Source: Bradyrhizobium agreste (GTDB taxonomy: Bacteria; Pseudomonadota; Alphaproteobacteria; Rhizobiales; Xanthobacteraceae). Taken from it: DNA of 64,000 bases. A program made the translations under genes and the position numbers. How positions within the stretch are numbered: the stretch's first letter is position 1; each line of letters starts with the position of its first letter. The DNA lies in the NCBI RefSeq assembly GCF_016031625.1, contig NZ_JACCHP010000026.1:162540-226539 (forward strand), given 5' to 3'. Shown in pieces: positions 27,703 through 36,213 of this stretch. The notes beneath the pieces were generated by a model. That model saw only the letters and a program-made list of their open reading frames with translations, made no database searches and was not told the origin of the DNA.

Positions 27703-27981
27703 ATGGTTCGTTCAGTCTGGAAAGGCCCGTTCGTCGAGGGTTCTCTGCTCAAGAAGGCAGATGCCGCCCGCGCGTCCGGCCGTCACGACGTCATCAAGAT
27801 CTGGAGCCGTCGCTCGACGATCCTGCCGCAGTTCGTCGGCCTGACCTTCGGCGTCTACAATGGTCAGAAGCACGTGCCGGTGGCCGTGAACGAGGAAATG
27901 GTCGGTCACAAGTTCGGCGAGTTCTCGCCGACCCGGACCTTCCATGGCCACTCCGGCGACAAGAAAGCCAAGAAGGCTTGA
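27703..27981 (+). CDS. rpsS: 30S ribosomal protein S19
   Basis: 92 residues. S19 forms a complex with S13 in the 30S head and contacts the A-site finger of 23S rRNA. The N-terminal RSVWKGPFVEGSLLKK and the GHKFGEFSPTRTFHGHSGDK block near the C-terminus are canonical. Ten bases separate it from rplV. Confidence 0.99.
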   Translation: MVRSVWKGPFVEGSLLKKADAARASGRHDVIKIWSRRSTILPQFVGLTFGVYNGQKHVPVAVNEEMVGHKFGEFSPTRTFHGHSGDKKAKKA

Positions 27982-27991
27982 GGATTAAACG

Positions 27992-28378
27992 ATGAGCAAA
28001 CCTAAGCGCGAACGGAGCCTCGCCGACAACGAGGCCAAGGCGGTCGCCCGGATGCTGCGGGTGAGCCCGCAGAAGCTCAACCTGGTCGCCCAGCTCATTC
28101 GCGGCCGGAAGGCGTCTGCCGCGCTCGCCGACCTGCAGTTTTCGCGCAAGCGGATCGCGGTCGACGTGAAGAAGTGCCTGGAATCGGCGATCGCCAATGC
28201 CGAGAACAACCATGACCTCGACGTCGACGATCTCGTCGTGGCGCAGGCCTTCGTCGGCAACGGCCTCGTGATGAAGCGCTTCGCCGCCCGCGGCCGCGGC
28301 CGCTCGGGCCGTGTCTACAAACCGTTTTCGCAGCTGACGATCATCGTTCGTCAGGTCGAAGCTGAAGCCGCCGCTTAA
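27992..28378 (+). CDS. rplV: 50S ribosomal protein L22
   Basis: 128 residues. L22 extends a beta-hairpin into the peptide exit tunnel opposite L4 and takes part in macrolide sensitivity and nascent-chain sensing. The core MLRVSPQKLNLVAQLIRGRK and the C-terminal hairpin RGRGRSGRVYKPFSQLTIIV are intact. It precedes rpsC by 17 bases. Confidence 0.99.
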   Translation: MSKPKRERSLADNEAKAVARMLRVSPQKLNLVAQLIRGRKASAALADLQFSRKRIAVDVKKCLESAIANAENNHDLDVDDLVVAQAFVGNGLVMKRFAARGRGRSGRVYKPFSQLTIIVRQVEAEAAA

Positions 28379-28395
28379 GGGCGCAGGAGAACACG

Positions 28396-29121
28396 ATGGG
28401 TCAAAAGATCAATCCGATCGGTCTGCGTCTCGGCATCAACCGGACCTGGGATTCCCGCTGGTTCGCCGGCAAGCAGGAATACGGCAAGCTGCTGCACGAG
28501 GACGTCAAGATCCGCGAGATCCTGCACAAGGAGCTCAAGCAGGCGGCCGTCGCCCGCATCGTGATCGAGCGTCCGCACAAGAAGTGCCGCGTCACCATCC
28601 ACTCGGCCCGTCCGGGCGTGGTGATCGGCAAGAAGGGCGCCGACATCGACAAGCTGCGCAAGAAAGTCGCGGACATCACCTCGTCCGACGTCGTCATCAA
28701 CATCGTCGAGATCCGCAAGCCGGAGCTCGATGCGACGCTGGTGGCCGAGTCGATCGCGCAGCAGCTCGAGCGCCGCGTGGCGTTCCGCCGCGCCATGAAG
28801 CGCGCCGTGCAGTCGGCGATGCGTCTCGGTGCGGAGGGCATCCGCATCAACTGCTCGGGACGTCTGGGCGGTGCGGAAATCGCGCGCATGGAGTGGTACC
28901 GCGAAGGTCGCGTGCCGCTGCACACGTTGCGTGCCGATATCGACTACGGCGTTGCGACCGCGTTCACGACCTTCGGCACCTGCGGCGTCAAGGTCTGGAT
29001 CTTCAAGGGCGAGATCCTCGAGCACGATCCGATGGCCCAGGACAAGAGAATGGCCGAAGGCGAGACCGGCGGCAGTGGCGATCGCGGTGGCCGTCAGCGC
29101 CGCGAGACGGCCGCTGCCTAA
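28396..29121 (+). CDS. rpsC: 30S ribosomal protein S3
   Basis: 241 residues. S3 lines the mRNA entry tunnel and contributes to ribosomal helicase activity with S4 and S5. The KH-type RNA-binding domain carries VVIGKKGADIDKLR (about 75-88). The C-terminal domain contains ISGRLGGAEIARMEWYREGR-like CSGRLGGAEIARMEWYREG, followed by a Gly/Arg-rich tail. A 30-base gap leads to rplP. Confidence 0.99.
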   Translation: MGQKINPIGLRLGINRTWDSRWFAGKQEYGKLLHEDVKIREILHKELKQAAVARIVIERPHKKCRVTIHSARPGVVIGKKGADIDKLRKKVADITSSDVVINIVEIRKPELDATLVAESIAQQLERRVAFRRAMKRAVQSAMRLGAEGIRINCSGRLGGAEIARMEWYREGRVPLHTLRADIDYGVATAFTTFGTCGVKVWIFKGEILEHDPMAQDKRMAEGETGGSGDRGGRQRRETAAA

Positions 29122-29151
29122 GGCCAGACAGGAATTTGAGGGCTCAAAGCC

Positions 29152-29565
29152 ATGATGCAACCTAAGAAAACGAAGTTCCGGAAGGCGCATAAGGGCCGCA
29201 TCCACGGCGTCGCGTCTTCGGGCGCGACGTTGGCGTTCGGCCAGTTCGGCCTGAAGGCGACCGAGCCTGAGCGCGTCACCGCGCGCCAGATCGAAGCGGC
29301 CCGCCGCGCGCTGACCCGCCACATGAAGCGTGCCGGCCGCGTCTGGATCCGCGTGTTCCCCGACGTTCCGGTGTCGAAGAAGCCGGCCGAAGTCCGCATG
29401 GGCTCCGGCAAGGGTTCGCCGGAATTGTGGGTGGCGCGGGTCAAGCCGGGCCGGGTGCTGTTCGAGATCGACGGCGTCAACACCCAGACGGCGCGTGAGG
29501 CGCTGACCCTGGCGGCTGCCAAGCTGCCGATCAAGACGCGCTTCGTCGAGCGCATTGCGGAGTAA
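29152..29565 (+). CDS. rplP: 50S ribosomal protein L16
   Basis: 137 residues. L16 helps position A-site tRNA at the peptidyl-transferase centre and is a late assembly protein. The opening MMQPKKTKFRKAHKGR has a double Met; either ATG (29152 or 29155) could be used. The VRMGSGKGSPELWVARVKPG block (about 81-100) is conserved. Its TAA shares its last A with a possible upstream rpmC ATG. Confidence 0.98.
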   Translation: MMQPKKTKFRKAHKGRIHGVASSGATLAFGQFGLKATEPERVTARQIEAARRALTRHMKRAGRVWIRVFPDVPVSKKPAEVRMGSGKGSPELWVARVKPGRVLFEIDGVNTQTAREALTLAAAKLPIKTRFVERIAE

Positions 29566-29570
29566 TGGCC

Positions 29571-29777
29571 ATGGCCCAGATGAAGATCGAAGACATCCGC
29601 GCGATGAGCCCCGACCAGCAGGATGAGGCCATCCTGAACCTGAAGAAGGAGCGCTTCAACCTGCGCTTCCAGCGCGCCACCGGGCAGCTCGAGAATACCT
29701 CGCGCCTGCGCGAGGCCCGCCGTGACATCGCCCGGATCAAGACCGTCGCCGCGCAGACGCGCGCGAAGAAGAAGTAA
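29571..29777 (+). CDS. rpmC: 50S ribosomal protein L29
   Basis: 68 residues from ATG 29571, preferred because GGAG (29559-29562) is 8 bases upstream; an in-frame ATG at 29565 overlapping the rplP stop would add two residues but sits too close to the Shine-Dalgarno. L29 is an alpha-helical protein at the tunnel exit next to L23. The LNLKKERFNLRFQRATGQLE region is characteristic. Confidence 0.95.
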   Translation: MAQMKIEDIRAMSPDQQDEAILNLKKERFNLRFQRATGQLENTSRLREARRDIARIKTVAAQTRAKKK

Positions 29778-29790
29778 GAGGCTTACGAAG

Positions 29791-30039
29791 ATGCCGAAAC
29801 GTACTTTGCAGGGCGTGGTCGTCAGCGACAAGCAAGCCAAGACCATCGTGGTGCGCGTCGATCGCCGCTTCACGCACCCGATCTACAAGAAGACGATCCG
29901 CCGTTCGAAGAACTACCACGCGCACGACGAGAGCAACCAGTTCAAGCCGGGCGACATGGTGTGGATCGAGGAAACCAAGCCGATTTCGAAGTTGAAGCGC
30001 TGGGTCGTGATCCGGGGCGAACACAAGAAAAGCGCCTGA
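29791..30039 (+). CDS. rpsQ: 30S ribosomal protein S17
   Basis: 82 residues from ATG 29791 (MPKRTLQGVVVSDKQAKTIV); the frame is open further upstream but there it overlaps rpmC. S17 is an OB-fold primary 16S rRNA binder in the 30S body. The conserved SKNYHAHDESNQFKPGD block is present. It closes the S10 operon proper and is followed by an 84-base gap with small hairpins. Confidence 0.97.
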   Translation: MPKRTLQGVVVSDKQAKTIVVRVDRRFTHPIYKKTIRRSKNYHAHDESNQFKPGDMVWIEETKPISKLKRWVVIRGEHKKSA

Positions 30040-30123
30040 TCTGTTGGCTTTAGCCGACTGACTTCAGGGAAATGTTGAGCGCCGGCTGGGCTGGCGCAAA
30101 GAGAAAGAGGACGAGGTGCATCA

Positions 30124-30492
30124 ATGATTCAGATGCAGACCAACCTCGACGTGGCCGACAATTCTGGCGCACGCCGTGTCATGTGTATCAAGGTGCTCGG
30201 GGGCTCCAAGCGCCGCTACGCCACGATCGGCGACATCATCGTCGTGTCGATCAAGGAAGCGATTCCGCGTGGCAAGGTGAAGAAGGGCGACGTGATGAAG
30301 GCCGTCGTGGTGCGCGTCCGCAAGGACATCCGCCGCGCCGACGGCTCCGTCATCCGCTTCGACCGCAACGCCGCCGTGCTGATCAACAACCAGTCCGAGC
30401 CGGTCGGCACCCGTATTTTCGGGCCCGTGCCGCGCGAGCTGCGCGCCAAGAACCACATGAAGATCATCTCGCTCGCGCCGGAGGTGCTGTGA
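30124..30492 (+). CDS. rplN: 50S ribosomal protein L14
   Basis: 122 residues. L14 forms intersubunit bridge B8 with 16S rRNA helix 14 and binds the silencing factor RsfS. The MIQMQTNLDVADNSGARRVM opening and the GPVPRELRAKNHMKIISLAP C-terminus are canonical. First gene of the spc cluster. Its TGA overlaps the rplX start by one base. Confidence 0.99.
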   Translation: MIQMQTNLDVADNSGARRVMCIKVLGGSKRRYATIGDIIVVSIKEAIPRGKVKKGDVMKAVVVRVRKDIRRADGSVIRFDRNAAVLINNQSEPVGTRIFGPVPRELRAKNHMKIISLAPEVL

Positions 30493-30798
30493 TGGCTGCG
30501 AAGATCCGCAAGGGCGACAGGGTCGTCGTGCTGACCGGCCGCGACAAGGGCCGCACCGGCGAAGTGTTCGAGGTTCGCCCCGACGCCGGCACCGCGCTGG
30601 TGCGCGGCATCAACATGGTCAAGCGTCACCAGAAGCAGACGCAGGCCCAGGAGGGCGGCATCATCTCGAAAGAGGCGCCGATCCACCTGTCCAACATCGC
30701 GTATGTCGGCAAGGACGGAAAGCCGACCCGCGTCGGATTCAAGATTCTGGCGGACGGCAAGAAGGTCCGCATCGCCAAGAGCTCGGGAGCTGAGATCG

Positions 30799-30806
<8 letters not shown>
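30492..30806 (+). CDS. rplX: 50S ribosomal protein L24
   Basis: 104 residues from ATG 30492, overlapping the rplN stop (TGATG). L24 is one of two assembly-initiator proteins of the 50S subunit and has a KOW fold (RKGDRVVVLTGRDKGRTGEV, about 6-25). The open frame extends far upstream but that part is rplN in another frame. The 3' end overlaps rplE by 8 bases, suggesting coupled translation. Confidence 0.97.
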
Positions 30807-31356
<550 letters not shown>

Positions 31357-31402
31357 GACGCTGAGTTAGAGCCTCTCAAACGCGGATACCCAGGAGCCAA
31401 GC

Positions 31403-31708
31403 ATGGCAAAGAAGAGTTCAGTCGAGAAGAACAACCGGCGCAAGCGGATGGTGAAGAACGCCGCCGCCAAGCGCGAGCGGTTGAAGGCGATCATCGCCGA
31501 CAAGACGCTGCCGATGGAGGAGCGGTTCGCCGCGACGCTGAAGCTGGCGGAAATGCCGCGCAACTCGTCGGCGACCCGCATCCGCATGCGCTGCGAGCTG
31601 TCGGGCCGTCCGCGCTCGAACTATCGCAAGAACAAGCTGTCCCGTATCGCGCTGCGCGAGCTTGGCTCCAAGGGCATGGTCCCTGGCCTCGTGAAGTCCA
31701 GCTGGTAA
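31403..31708 (+). CDS. rpsN: 30S ribosomal protein S14 (zinc-independent type)
   Basis: 101 residues. S14 is a late-binding protein of the 30S head. It has a single cysteine and no CxxC pairs, so it is the long, zinc-free C-minus form, as expected in proteobacteria. The C-terminal RCELSGRPRSNYRKNKLSR region binds 16S rRNA. Followed by rpsH after 14 bases. Confidence 0.98.
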   Translation: MAKKSSVEKNNRRKRMVKNAAAKRERLKAIIADKTLPMEERFAATLKLAEMPRNSSATRIRMRCELSGRPRSNYRKNKLSRIALRELGSKGMVPGLVKSSW

Positions 31709-31722
31709 GGAGGGTCGTTTAG

Positions 31723-32121
31723 ATGTCTACGCACGATCCAATCAGCGATCTGATCACCCGTATCCGCAACGCGCAGATGCGTTCGAAGACCAAGGTCTCC
31801 ACGCCCGGCTCGAAGATGCGCGAGAACGTGCTCGAGGTTCTGAAGGCCGAGGGCTACATCCGCGGTTACGCCACGCTCGAGCACTCCTCGGGACGCAGCG
31901 AGATCGAGATCGAGCTGAAATATTTCGACGGCGAGCCCGTCATTCGCGAGATTGAGCGCGTTTCCAAGCCCGGGCGCAGAGTCTACGCCTCGGTGAAGAA
32001 CCTGCCGCGGGTGAATAACGGTCTCGGCATTTCGGTGTTGTCGACGCCGAAGGGGATCATGGCCGACCACAGCGCGCGCGACGCGAATGTGGGCGGTGAA
32101 GTCCTCTTCACGGTGTTCTGA
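31723..32121 (+). CDS. rpsH: 30S ribosomal protein S8
   Basis: 132 residues. S8 binds helix 21 of 16S rRNA in the central domain and in E. coli represses the spc operon by binding the rplE mRNA. The DPISDLITRIRNAQMRSK start and the GISVLSTPKGIMADHSAR C-terminal motif are intact. Sixteen bases separate it from rplF. Confidence 0.99.
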   Translation: MSTHDPISDLITRIRNAQMRSKTKVSTPGSKMRENVLEVLKAEGYIRGYATLEHSSGRSEIEIELKYFDGEPVIREIERVSKPGRRVYASVKNLPRVNNGLGISVLSTPKGIMADHSARDANVGGEVLFTVF

Positions 32122-32137
32122 GAAGGATTTTCGATCC

Positions 32138-32671
32138 ATGTCACGTGTTGGCAAAAAGCCTGTGACGGTGCCGTCGGGCGTTACCGCGACCGTCGACGGC
32201 CAGACCGTCAAGATGAAGGGGCCCAAGGGCCAGCTTCAGTTCATCGTCCACGACGACGTCGAGGTGAAGCTCGAGAACGGCCAGGTCAAGGTCAAGCCGC
32301 GGACCGAGACCAACCGCGCGCGGGCGCTGTACGGCACCGCTCGCGCCCAGGTCGCCAATCTGGTCGAAGGTGTCACCAAGGGTTTCGAGAAGAAGCTCGA
32401 GATCACGGGCGTCGGCTATCGCGCCGCGATGCAGGGCAAGAACCTGCAGCTCGCGCTCGGCTACAGCCATGACGTGATCTATCCGATCCCCGAGGGGATC
32501 ACGATCACCGTGCCGAAGCCGACCGAGATCACGGTGGCGGGCAGCGACATTCAGCGCGTCGGCCAGGTCGCCGCCGAGATCCGCTCCTATCGTCCGCCGG
32601 AGCCCTACAAGGGCAAGGGCGTGAAGTATGTGGGCGAATTCATCTTCCGCAAGGAAGGCAAGAAGAAGTAA
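32138..32671 (+). CDS. rplF: 50S ribosomal protein L6
   Basis: 177 residues from ATG 32138 (MSRVGKKPVTVPSGV, the family start). L6 has two duplicated domains and contacts the sarcin-ricin loop region and helix 97; it is a late assembly protein and a site of aminoglycoside resistance changes. The C-terminal RPPEPYKGKGVKYVGE motif is conserved. Confidence 0.98.
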   Translation: MSRVGKKPVTVPSGVTATVDGQTVKMKGPKGQLQFIVHDDVEVKLENGQVKVKPRTETNRARALYGTARAQVANLVEGVTKGFEKKLEITGVGYRAAMQGKNLQLALGYSHDVIYPIPEGITITVPKPTEITVAGSDIQRVGQVAAEIRSYRPPEPYKGKGVKYVGEFIFRKEGKKK

Positions 32672-32682
32672 CGGAGCCGGTC

Positions 32683-33045
32683 ATGTCCAAAGCCAAGGTT
32701 ACGAATGCCCGGCGCAAGCGGAGTGTGCGGCTGAAGCTGCGCCGCTCCGCCGGCGGCCGTCCGCGCCTGTCGGTGTTCCGTTCGTCCAAGCACATCTACG
32801 CCCAGGTCATCGACGACCTGAAAGGCGAGACGCTGGCCTCTGCCTCGTCGCTCGAGAAGTCGATGCGCGACGGCGGCAAGACCGGCGCCGACATCGATGC
32901 GGCGAAGGCGGTCGGCAAGCTGCTGGCCGAGCGCGCCGCCGAGAAGGGCGTCAAGGAAGTCGTGTTCGATCGCGGCAGCTATCTCTATCACGGGCGCGTC
33001 AAGGCTCTCGCCGACGCGGCGCGTGAGAGCGGGCTGAGCTTCTAA
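32683..33045 (+). CDS. rplR: 50S ribosomal protein L18
   Basis: 120 residues. L18 binds 5S rRNA together with L5 to form part of the central protuberance. The basic N-terminus (RRKRSVRLKLRR) and the C-terminal VVFDRGSYLYHGRVKALADA block are characteristic. It precedes rpsE by 47 bases. Confidence 0.99.
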   Translation: MSKAKVTNARRKRSVRLKLRRSAGGRPRLSVFRSSKHIYAQVIDDLKGETLASASSLEKSMRDGGKTGADIDAAKAVGKLLAERAAEKGVKEVVFDRGSYLYHGRVKALADAARESGLSF

Positions 33046-33092
33046 CAGAATTTGAGGATTGAGGCGTAAGCCTCTGAAGGATTGGAAAAACC

Positions 33093-33689
33093 ATGGCAGC
33101 TGAACGCGAACAACGTGGTGGACGCGATCAACGCGGCGGCGGACGTGAACGCAGGGAGCGCGAGGAGCGCGACAGCGAGTTCGTCGACAAGCTCGTCCAC
33201 ATCAACCGCGTGGCCAAGGTCGTCAAGGGCGGCAAGCGCTTCGGTTTCGCAGCGCTGGTCGTGATCGGCGACCAGAAGGGCCGCGCCGGCTTCGGTCACG
33301 GCAAGGCGCGCGAAGTGCCTGAGGCGATCCGCAAGGCGACCGAGTCCGCCAAGCGCAACCTGACGCGGGTGTCGCTGCGCGAGGGCCGCACGCTTCATCA
33401 CGACATCGCCGGCCGTCATGGCGCGGGCCGTGTCTATCTGCGTGCCGCTCCGGCCGGTACCGGCATCATCGCCGGCGGCCCGATGCGCGCCGTGTTCGAG
33501 ACGCTCGGCGTCCAGGACGTGGTGGCGAAGTCGATCGGCTCGTCGAACCCGTACAACATGGTGCGCGCGACCTTCGACGCGCTGAAGCATCAGGATTCGC
33601 CGCGTTCGGTCGCTGCCCGCCGCAACATCAAGGTGTCCACCCTCCAGTCCCGTCGTATCGGCGGCGATGCCGAGGCGGCCGCCGACTAA
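33093..33689 (+). CDS. rpsE: 30S ribosomal protein S5
   Basis: 198 residues. S5 lies at the mRNA entry channel and influences fidelity; its N-terminal double-stranded-RNA-binding domain is the site of spectinomycin-resistance changes. The GKRFGFAALVVIGDQKGRAG block (about 51-70) is conserved. The N-terminus has an extra Arg/Gly/Glu-rich segment (about 1-25) and the C-terminus an Ala/Asp tail, as in other Rhizobiales. Confidence 0.98.
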   Translation: MAAEREQRGGRDQRGGGRERREREERDSEFVDKLVHINRVAKVVKGGKRFGFAALVVIGDQKGRAGFGHGKAREVPEAIRKATESAKRNLTRVSLREGRTLHHDIAGRHGAGRVYLRAAPAGTGIIAGGPMRAVFETLGVQDVVAKSIGSSNPYNMVRATFDALKHQDSPRSVAARRNIKVSTLQSRRIGGDAEAAAD

Positions 33690-33714
33690 CGGAAGCTTTT
33701 CGGAGTAGACTCCC

Positions 33715-33909
33715 ATGGCCAAGGCCGCAAAGACGATCAAGGTTGAGCAGACCGGCAGCGCGATCCGCCGCCATCACTCGCAGCGCTCGACCCTGATCGG
33801 GCTCAAGCTCAACAAGATCGGCCGCACCAGCGAACTGCCGGATACCCCGGCGGTCCGCGGCATGATCGAGAAGGTTCACCATCTCGTCCGCATCATCGAC
33901 GAGAAGTAA
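33715..33909 (+). CDS. rpmD: 50S ribosomal protein L30
   Basis: 64 residues. A small protein on the 50S surface near 5S rRNA. The core KVEQTGSAIRRHHSQRSTLI and IGLKLNKIGRTSELPDTP is typical of bacterial L30. A dispersed-repeat-like palindrome (33916-33964) fills the gap to rplO. Confidence 0.97.
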   Translation: MAKAAKTIKVEQTGSAIRRHHSQRSTLIGLKLNKIGRTSELPDTPAVRGMIEKVHHLVRIIDEK

Positions 33910-33915
33910 GCAAAG

Positions 33916-33964
33916 GCGCACGGTCCCGAAAAGCGGGAAGCGGTTTTCGGTGAAGATCGTGCGC
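33916..33964. repeat. rhizobial-type palindromic element in rpmD-rplO gap
   Basis: An outer stem GCGCACG (33916-33922) / CGTGCGC (33958-33964) and an inner stem CCGAAAA (33926-33932) / TTTTCGG (33944-33950) enclose GCGGGAAGCGG. The pattern CCGAAAA-gtgg-aaccgg-TTTTCGG flanked by ATC(A/G)TGC is a widespread intergenic repeat in Rhizobiales; assignment to that family is by recalled pattern. Confidence 0.7.
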
Positions 33965-33984
33965 AAGACACAAGGAGAAGGGCG

Positions 33985-34470
33985 ATGAAGCTCAGCGATA
34001 TCGCCGACAACGCCGGCTCGCGCAAGAAGCGTATGCGCGTCGGCCGCGGCATCGGTTCCGGCAAGGGCAAGCAGTCCGGCCGCGGCGGCAAGGGCCAGAC
34101 CGCGCGTTCGGGTGTGCGCATCAAGGGTTTCGAAGGCGGCCAGATGCCGATGCATCGCCGTCTGCCCAAGCGCGGCTTCAACAACATCTTCCGCGTCGAG
34201 TTCGCCGAGATCAATCTCGACCGGCTCCAGGAAGCGGTCGACGCCAAGAAGATCGACGCCGGCAGCGTCGTGAACGTCGAGGCCCTGGTGAAGGGCGGCG
34301 TGCTGCGCCGCGCCAAGGCCGGCCTGCGGCTGCTCGGCCGAGGCGAGCTCAAGTCCAAGCTCAACATCGAAGTGCACGGCGCCAGCAAGACCGCGATCGC
34401 GGCGGTCGAGAAGGCCGGCGGCTCGGTGAAGATCCTCGCCCAGCCCAAGGAAGAAGGCGAGGCGGCGTAA
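33985..34470 (+). CDS. rplO: 50S ribosomal protein L15
   Basis: 161 residues. L15 is a central assembly protein with a long basic N-terminal extension into 23S rRNA: RKKRMRVGRGIGSGKGKQSG at about 13-32 followed by RGGKGQTARSG. The C-terminal globular domain is complete. A GC hairpin (34484-34502) separates it from secY. Confidence 0.98.
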   Translation: MKLSDIADNAGSRKKRMRVGRGIGSGKGKQSGRGGKGQTARSGVRIKGFEGGQMPMHRRLPKRGFNNIFRVEFAEINLDRLQEAVDAKKIDAGSVVNVEALVKGGVLRRAKAGLRLLGRGELKSKLNIEVHGASKTAIAAVEKAGGSVKILAQPKEEGEAA

Positions 34471-34483
34471 CAACTGCGTCATT

Positions 34484-34502
34484 GGCCCGCGGCGCGCGGG
34501 CC
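34484..34502 (+). promoter_or_regulatory. GC hairpin between rplO and secY (partial terminator or processing site)
   Basis: GGCCCGC (34484-34490) and GCGGGCC (34496-34502) form a 7-bp stem with loop GGCGC, followed by TTTACG. The short U-run suggests partial termination at most, allowing secY to be expressed at a lower level than the upstream ribosomal proteins. Confidence 0.45.
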
Positions 34503-34618
34503 TTTACGCATGCGGGACGTGGACTTATCGAAGCCGAGCCCCAGATAATGTCCGGCGTCCGCTAAACTAGCCCGGCCGCGGGCATGACGGCGCAACAGGC
34601 GGCGGGAGAAAGTCCAAG

Positions 34619-35950
34619 ATGGTCTCTGCAGCGGAACAACTGGCAGCCAATCTCAATTTCGGCGCGTTTGCCAAGGCCGACGAACTGAAGAAGCGCATCT
34701 GGTTCACCCTGGGTGCGCTGCTCGTTTATCGGCTCGGGACCTATATCCCGCTGCCGGGCATCGATCCCAACATCTGGGAGCAGGTGTTCCGCTCCCAGGC
34801 GGGCGGCATTCTCGGCATGTTCAACATGTTCGCCGGCGGCGGCATCCACCGCATGGCGATCTTCGCGCTGAACATCATGCCGTACATCTCGGCCTCGATC
34901 ATCATCCAGCTCCTCACCACCGTCTCGCCGCAGCTCGAGGCGCTGAAGAAGGAAGGCGAGGCCGGCCGCAAGACGCTGAACCAGTACACGCGCTATCTGA
35001 CCGTCATCCTGGCCGCATTCCAGTCCTACGGCATCGCCGTCGGCCTCGAAGGTGCCGGCAACGTCGTCAGCGAGCCCGGCATGTTCTTCCGCCTGTCCAC
35101 GGCGATCACGCTGACCGGCGGCACCATGTTCCTGATGTGGCTCGGCGAGCAGATCACCTCGCGCGGCATCGGCAACGGCATTTCGCTGATCATTCTCGCC
35201 GGCATCGTCGCCGAGCTGCCGGCGGCGCTCGCCGGCATGCTCGAGCTCGGCCGTCAGGGTGCGATGTCGACCGGCCTGATCCTGGTCGTCATCATCATGG
35301 CCGTCGTCGTGATCGCCTTCATCGTCTTCGTGGAGCGCGCCCAGCGCCGGCTTCTGATCCAGTATCCGAAGCGCCAGGTCGGCAACAAGATGTTCGAGGG
35401 CCAGTCCTCGCATCTGCCGCTCAAGCTCAACACCTCCGGCGTGATCCCGCCGATCTTCGCATCCTCGCTGCTCCTTTTGCCGACGACGGTCGCGAACTTC
35501 AACACGGGGAGCGGGCCGGAATGGCTGCAGTGGATCACCACCCAGCTCGGCCATGGCCGTCCGCTGTTCCTGATCATGTATCTGGGGCTGATCGTGTTCT
35601 TCGCCTTCTTCTACACCGCGATCGTGTTCAACCCGACCGAGACCGCGGACAATCTGAAGAAGCACGGCGGCTTCATTCCGGGCATTCGCCCGGGCGAACG
35701 CACCGCGGAATACATCGACTACGTGCTGTCGCGCATCACGGTCCTGGGTGCGATTTATCTCGCCATCGTCTGCTTGATCCCGGAAATCCTGATCTCCTAC
35801 GCCTCGGTGCCGTTTTATTTCGGCGGCACCTCGCTGCTGATCGTCGTCAGCGTCACCATGGACACGGTGGCGCAGGTGCAAGGCTATCTGCTGGCGCACC
35901 AGTATGAAGGTCTGATCCGCAAGTCCAAGCTGCGGGGCCGCCGCCGCTAA
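34619..35950 (+). CDS. secY: preprotein translocase subunit SecY
   Basis: 443 residues with ten predicted membrane helices. SecY forms the protein-conducting channel of the inner membrane with SecE and SecG. Visible landmarks are LGTYIPLPGIDP after the first helix, the plug region around GGGIHRMAIFALNIMPYISA, and the cytosolic C-terminal loop HGGFIPGIRPGERT near 345-358. Standard member of the spc cluster, followed by adk after 263 bases. Confidence 0.98.
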   Translation: MVSAAEQLAANLNFGAFAKADELKKRIWFTLGALLVYRLGTYIPLPGIDPNIWEQVFRSQAGGILGMFNMFAGGGIHRMAIFALNIMPYISASIIIQLLTTVSPQLEALKKEGEAGRKTLNQYTRYLTVILAAFQSYGIAVGLEGAGNVVSEPGMFFRLSTAITLTGGTMFLMWLGEQITSRGIGNGISLIILAGIVAELPAALAGMLELGRQGAMSTGLILVVIIMAVVVIAFIVFVERAQRRLLIQYPKRQVGNKMFEGQSSHLPLKLNTSGVIPPIFASSLLLLPTTVANFNTGSGPEWLQWITTQLGHGRPLFLIMYLGLIVFFAFFYTAIVFNPTETADNLKKHGGFIPGIRPGERTAEYIDYVLSRITVLGAIYLAIVCLIPEILISYASVPFYFGGTSLLIVVSVTMDTVAQVQGYLLAHQYEGLIRKSKLRGRRR

Positions 35951-36085
35951 CGTATCCGCGGCGCAAATGCCCCGCCGAATCGCGGTGCGAGCAGAGTGCG
36001 GCGACCGTTACCGCTGTCGGCGGGGCTGTCGGCCGCATCCGCCGAGCGGCTCTCGGTGCGCGCAATCCCTGATTTCAAAGCCTTC

Positions 36086-36115
36086 TTGGCGTCCGCCCGT
36101 TCACTCCCCTATGAT
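36086..36115 (+). promoter_or_regulatory. possible promoter in secY-adk gap
   Basis: TTGGCG (36086-36091) and TATGAT (36110-36115) are spaced by 18 bases, about 100 bases before adk. The -35 is weak. An internal promoter here would allow adk expression independent of the spc operon. Confidence 0.3.
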
Positions 36116-36213
36116 ATGGGTGGTGGTGCGGCGCTGATTGTGGTTTGCACTATTCTCGATCTTCAAACACAGGTGCGCGACGTATCGCTCACCAAGCCGG
36201 GGGGCGTACGCCG

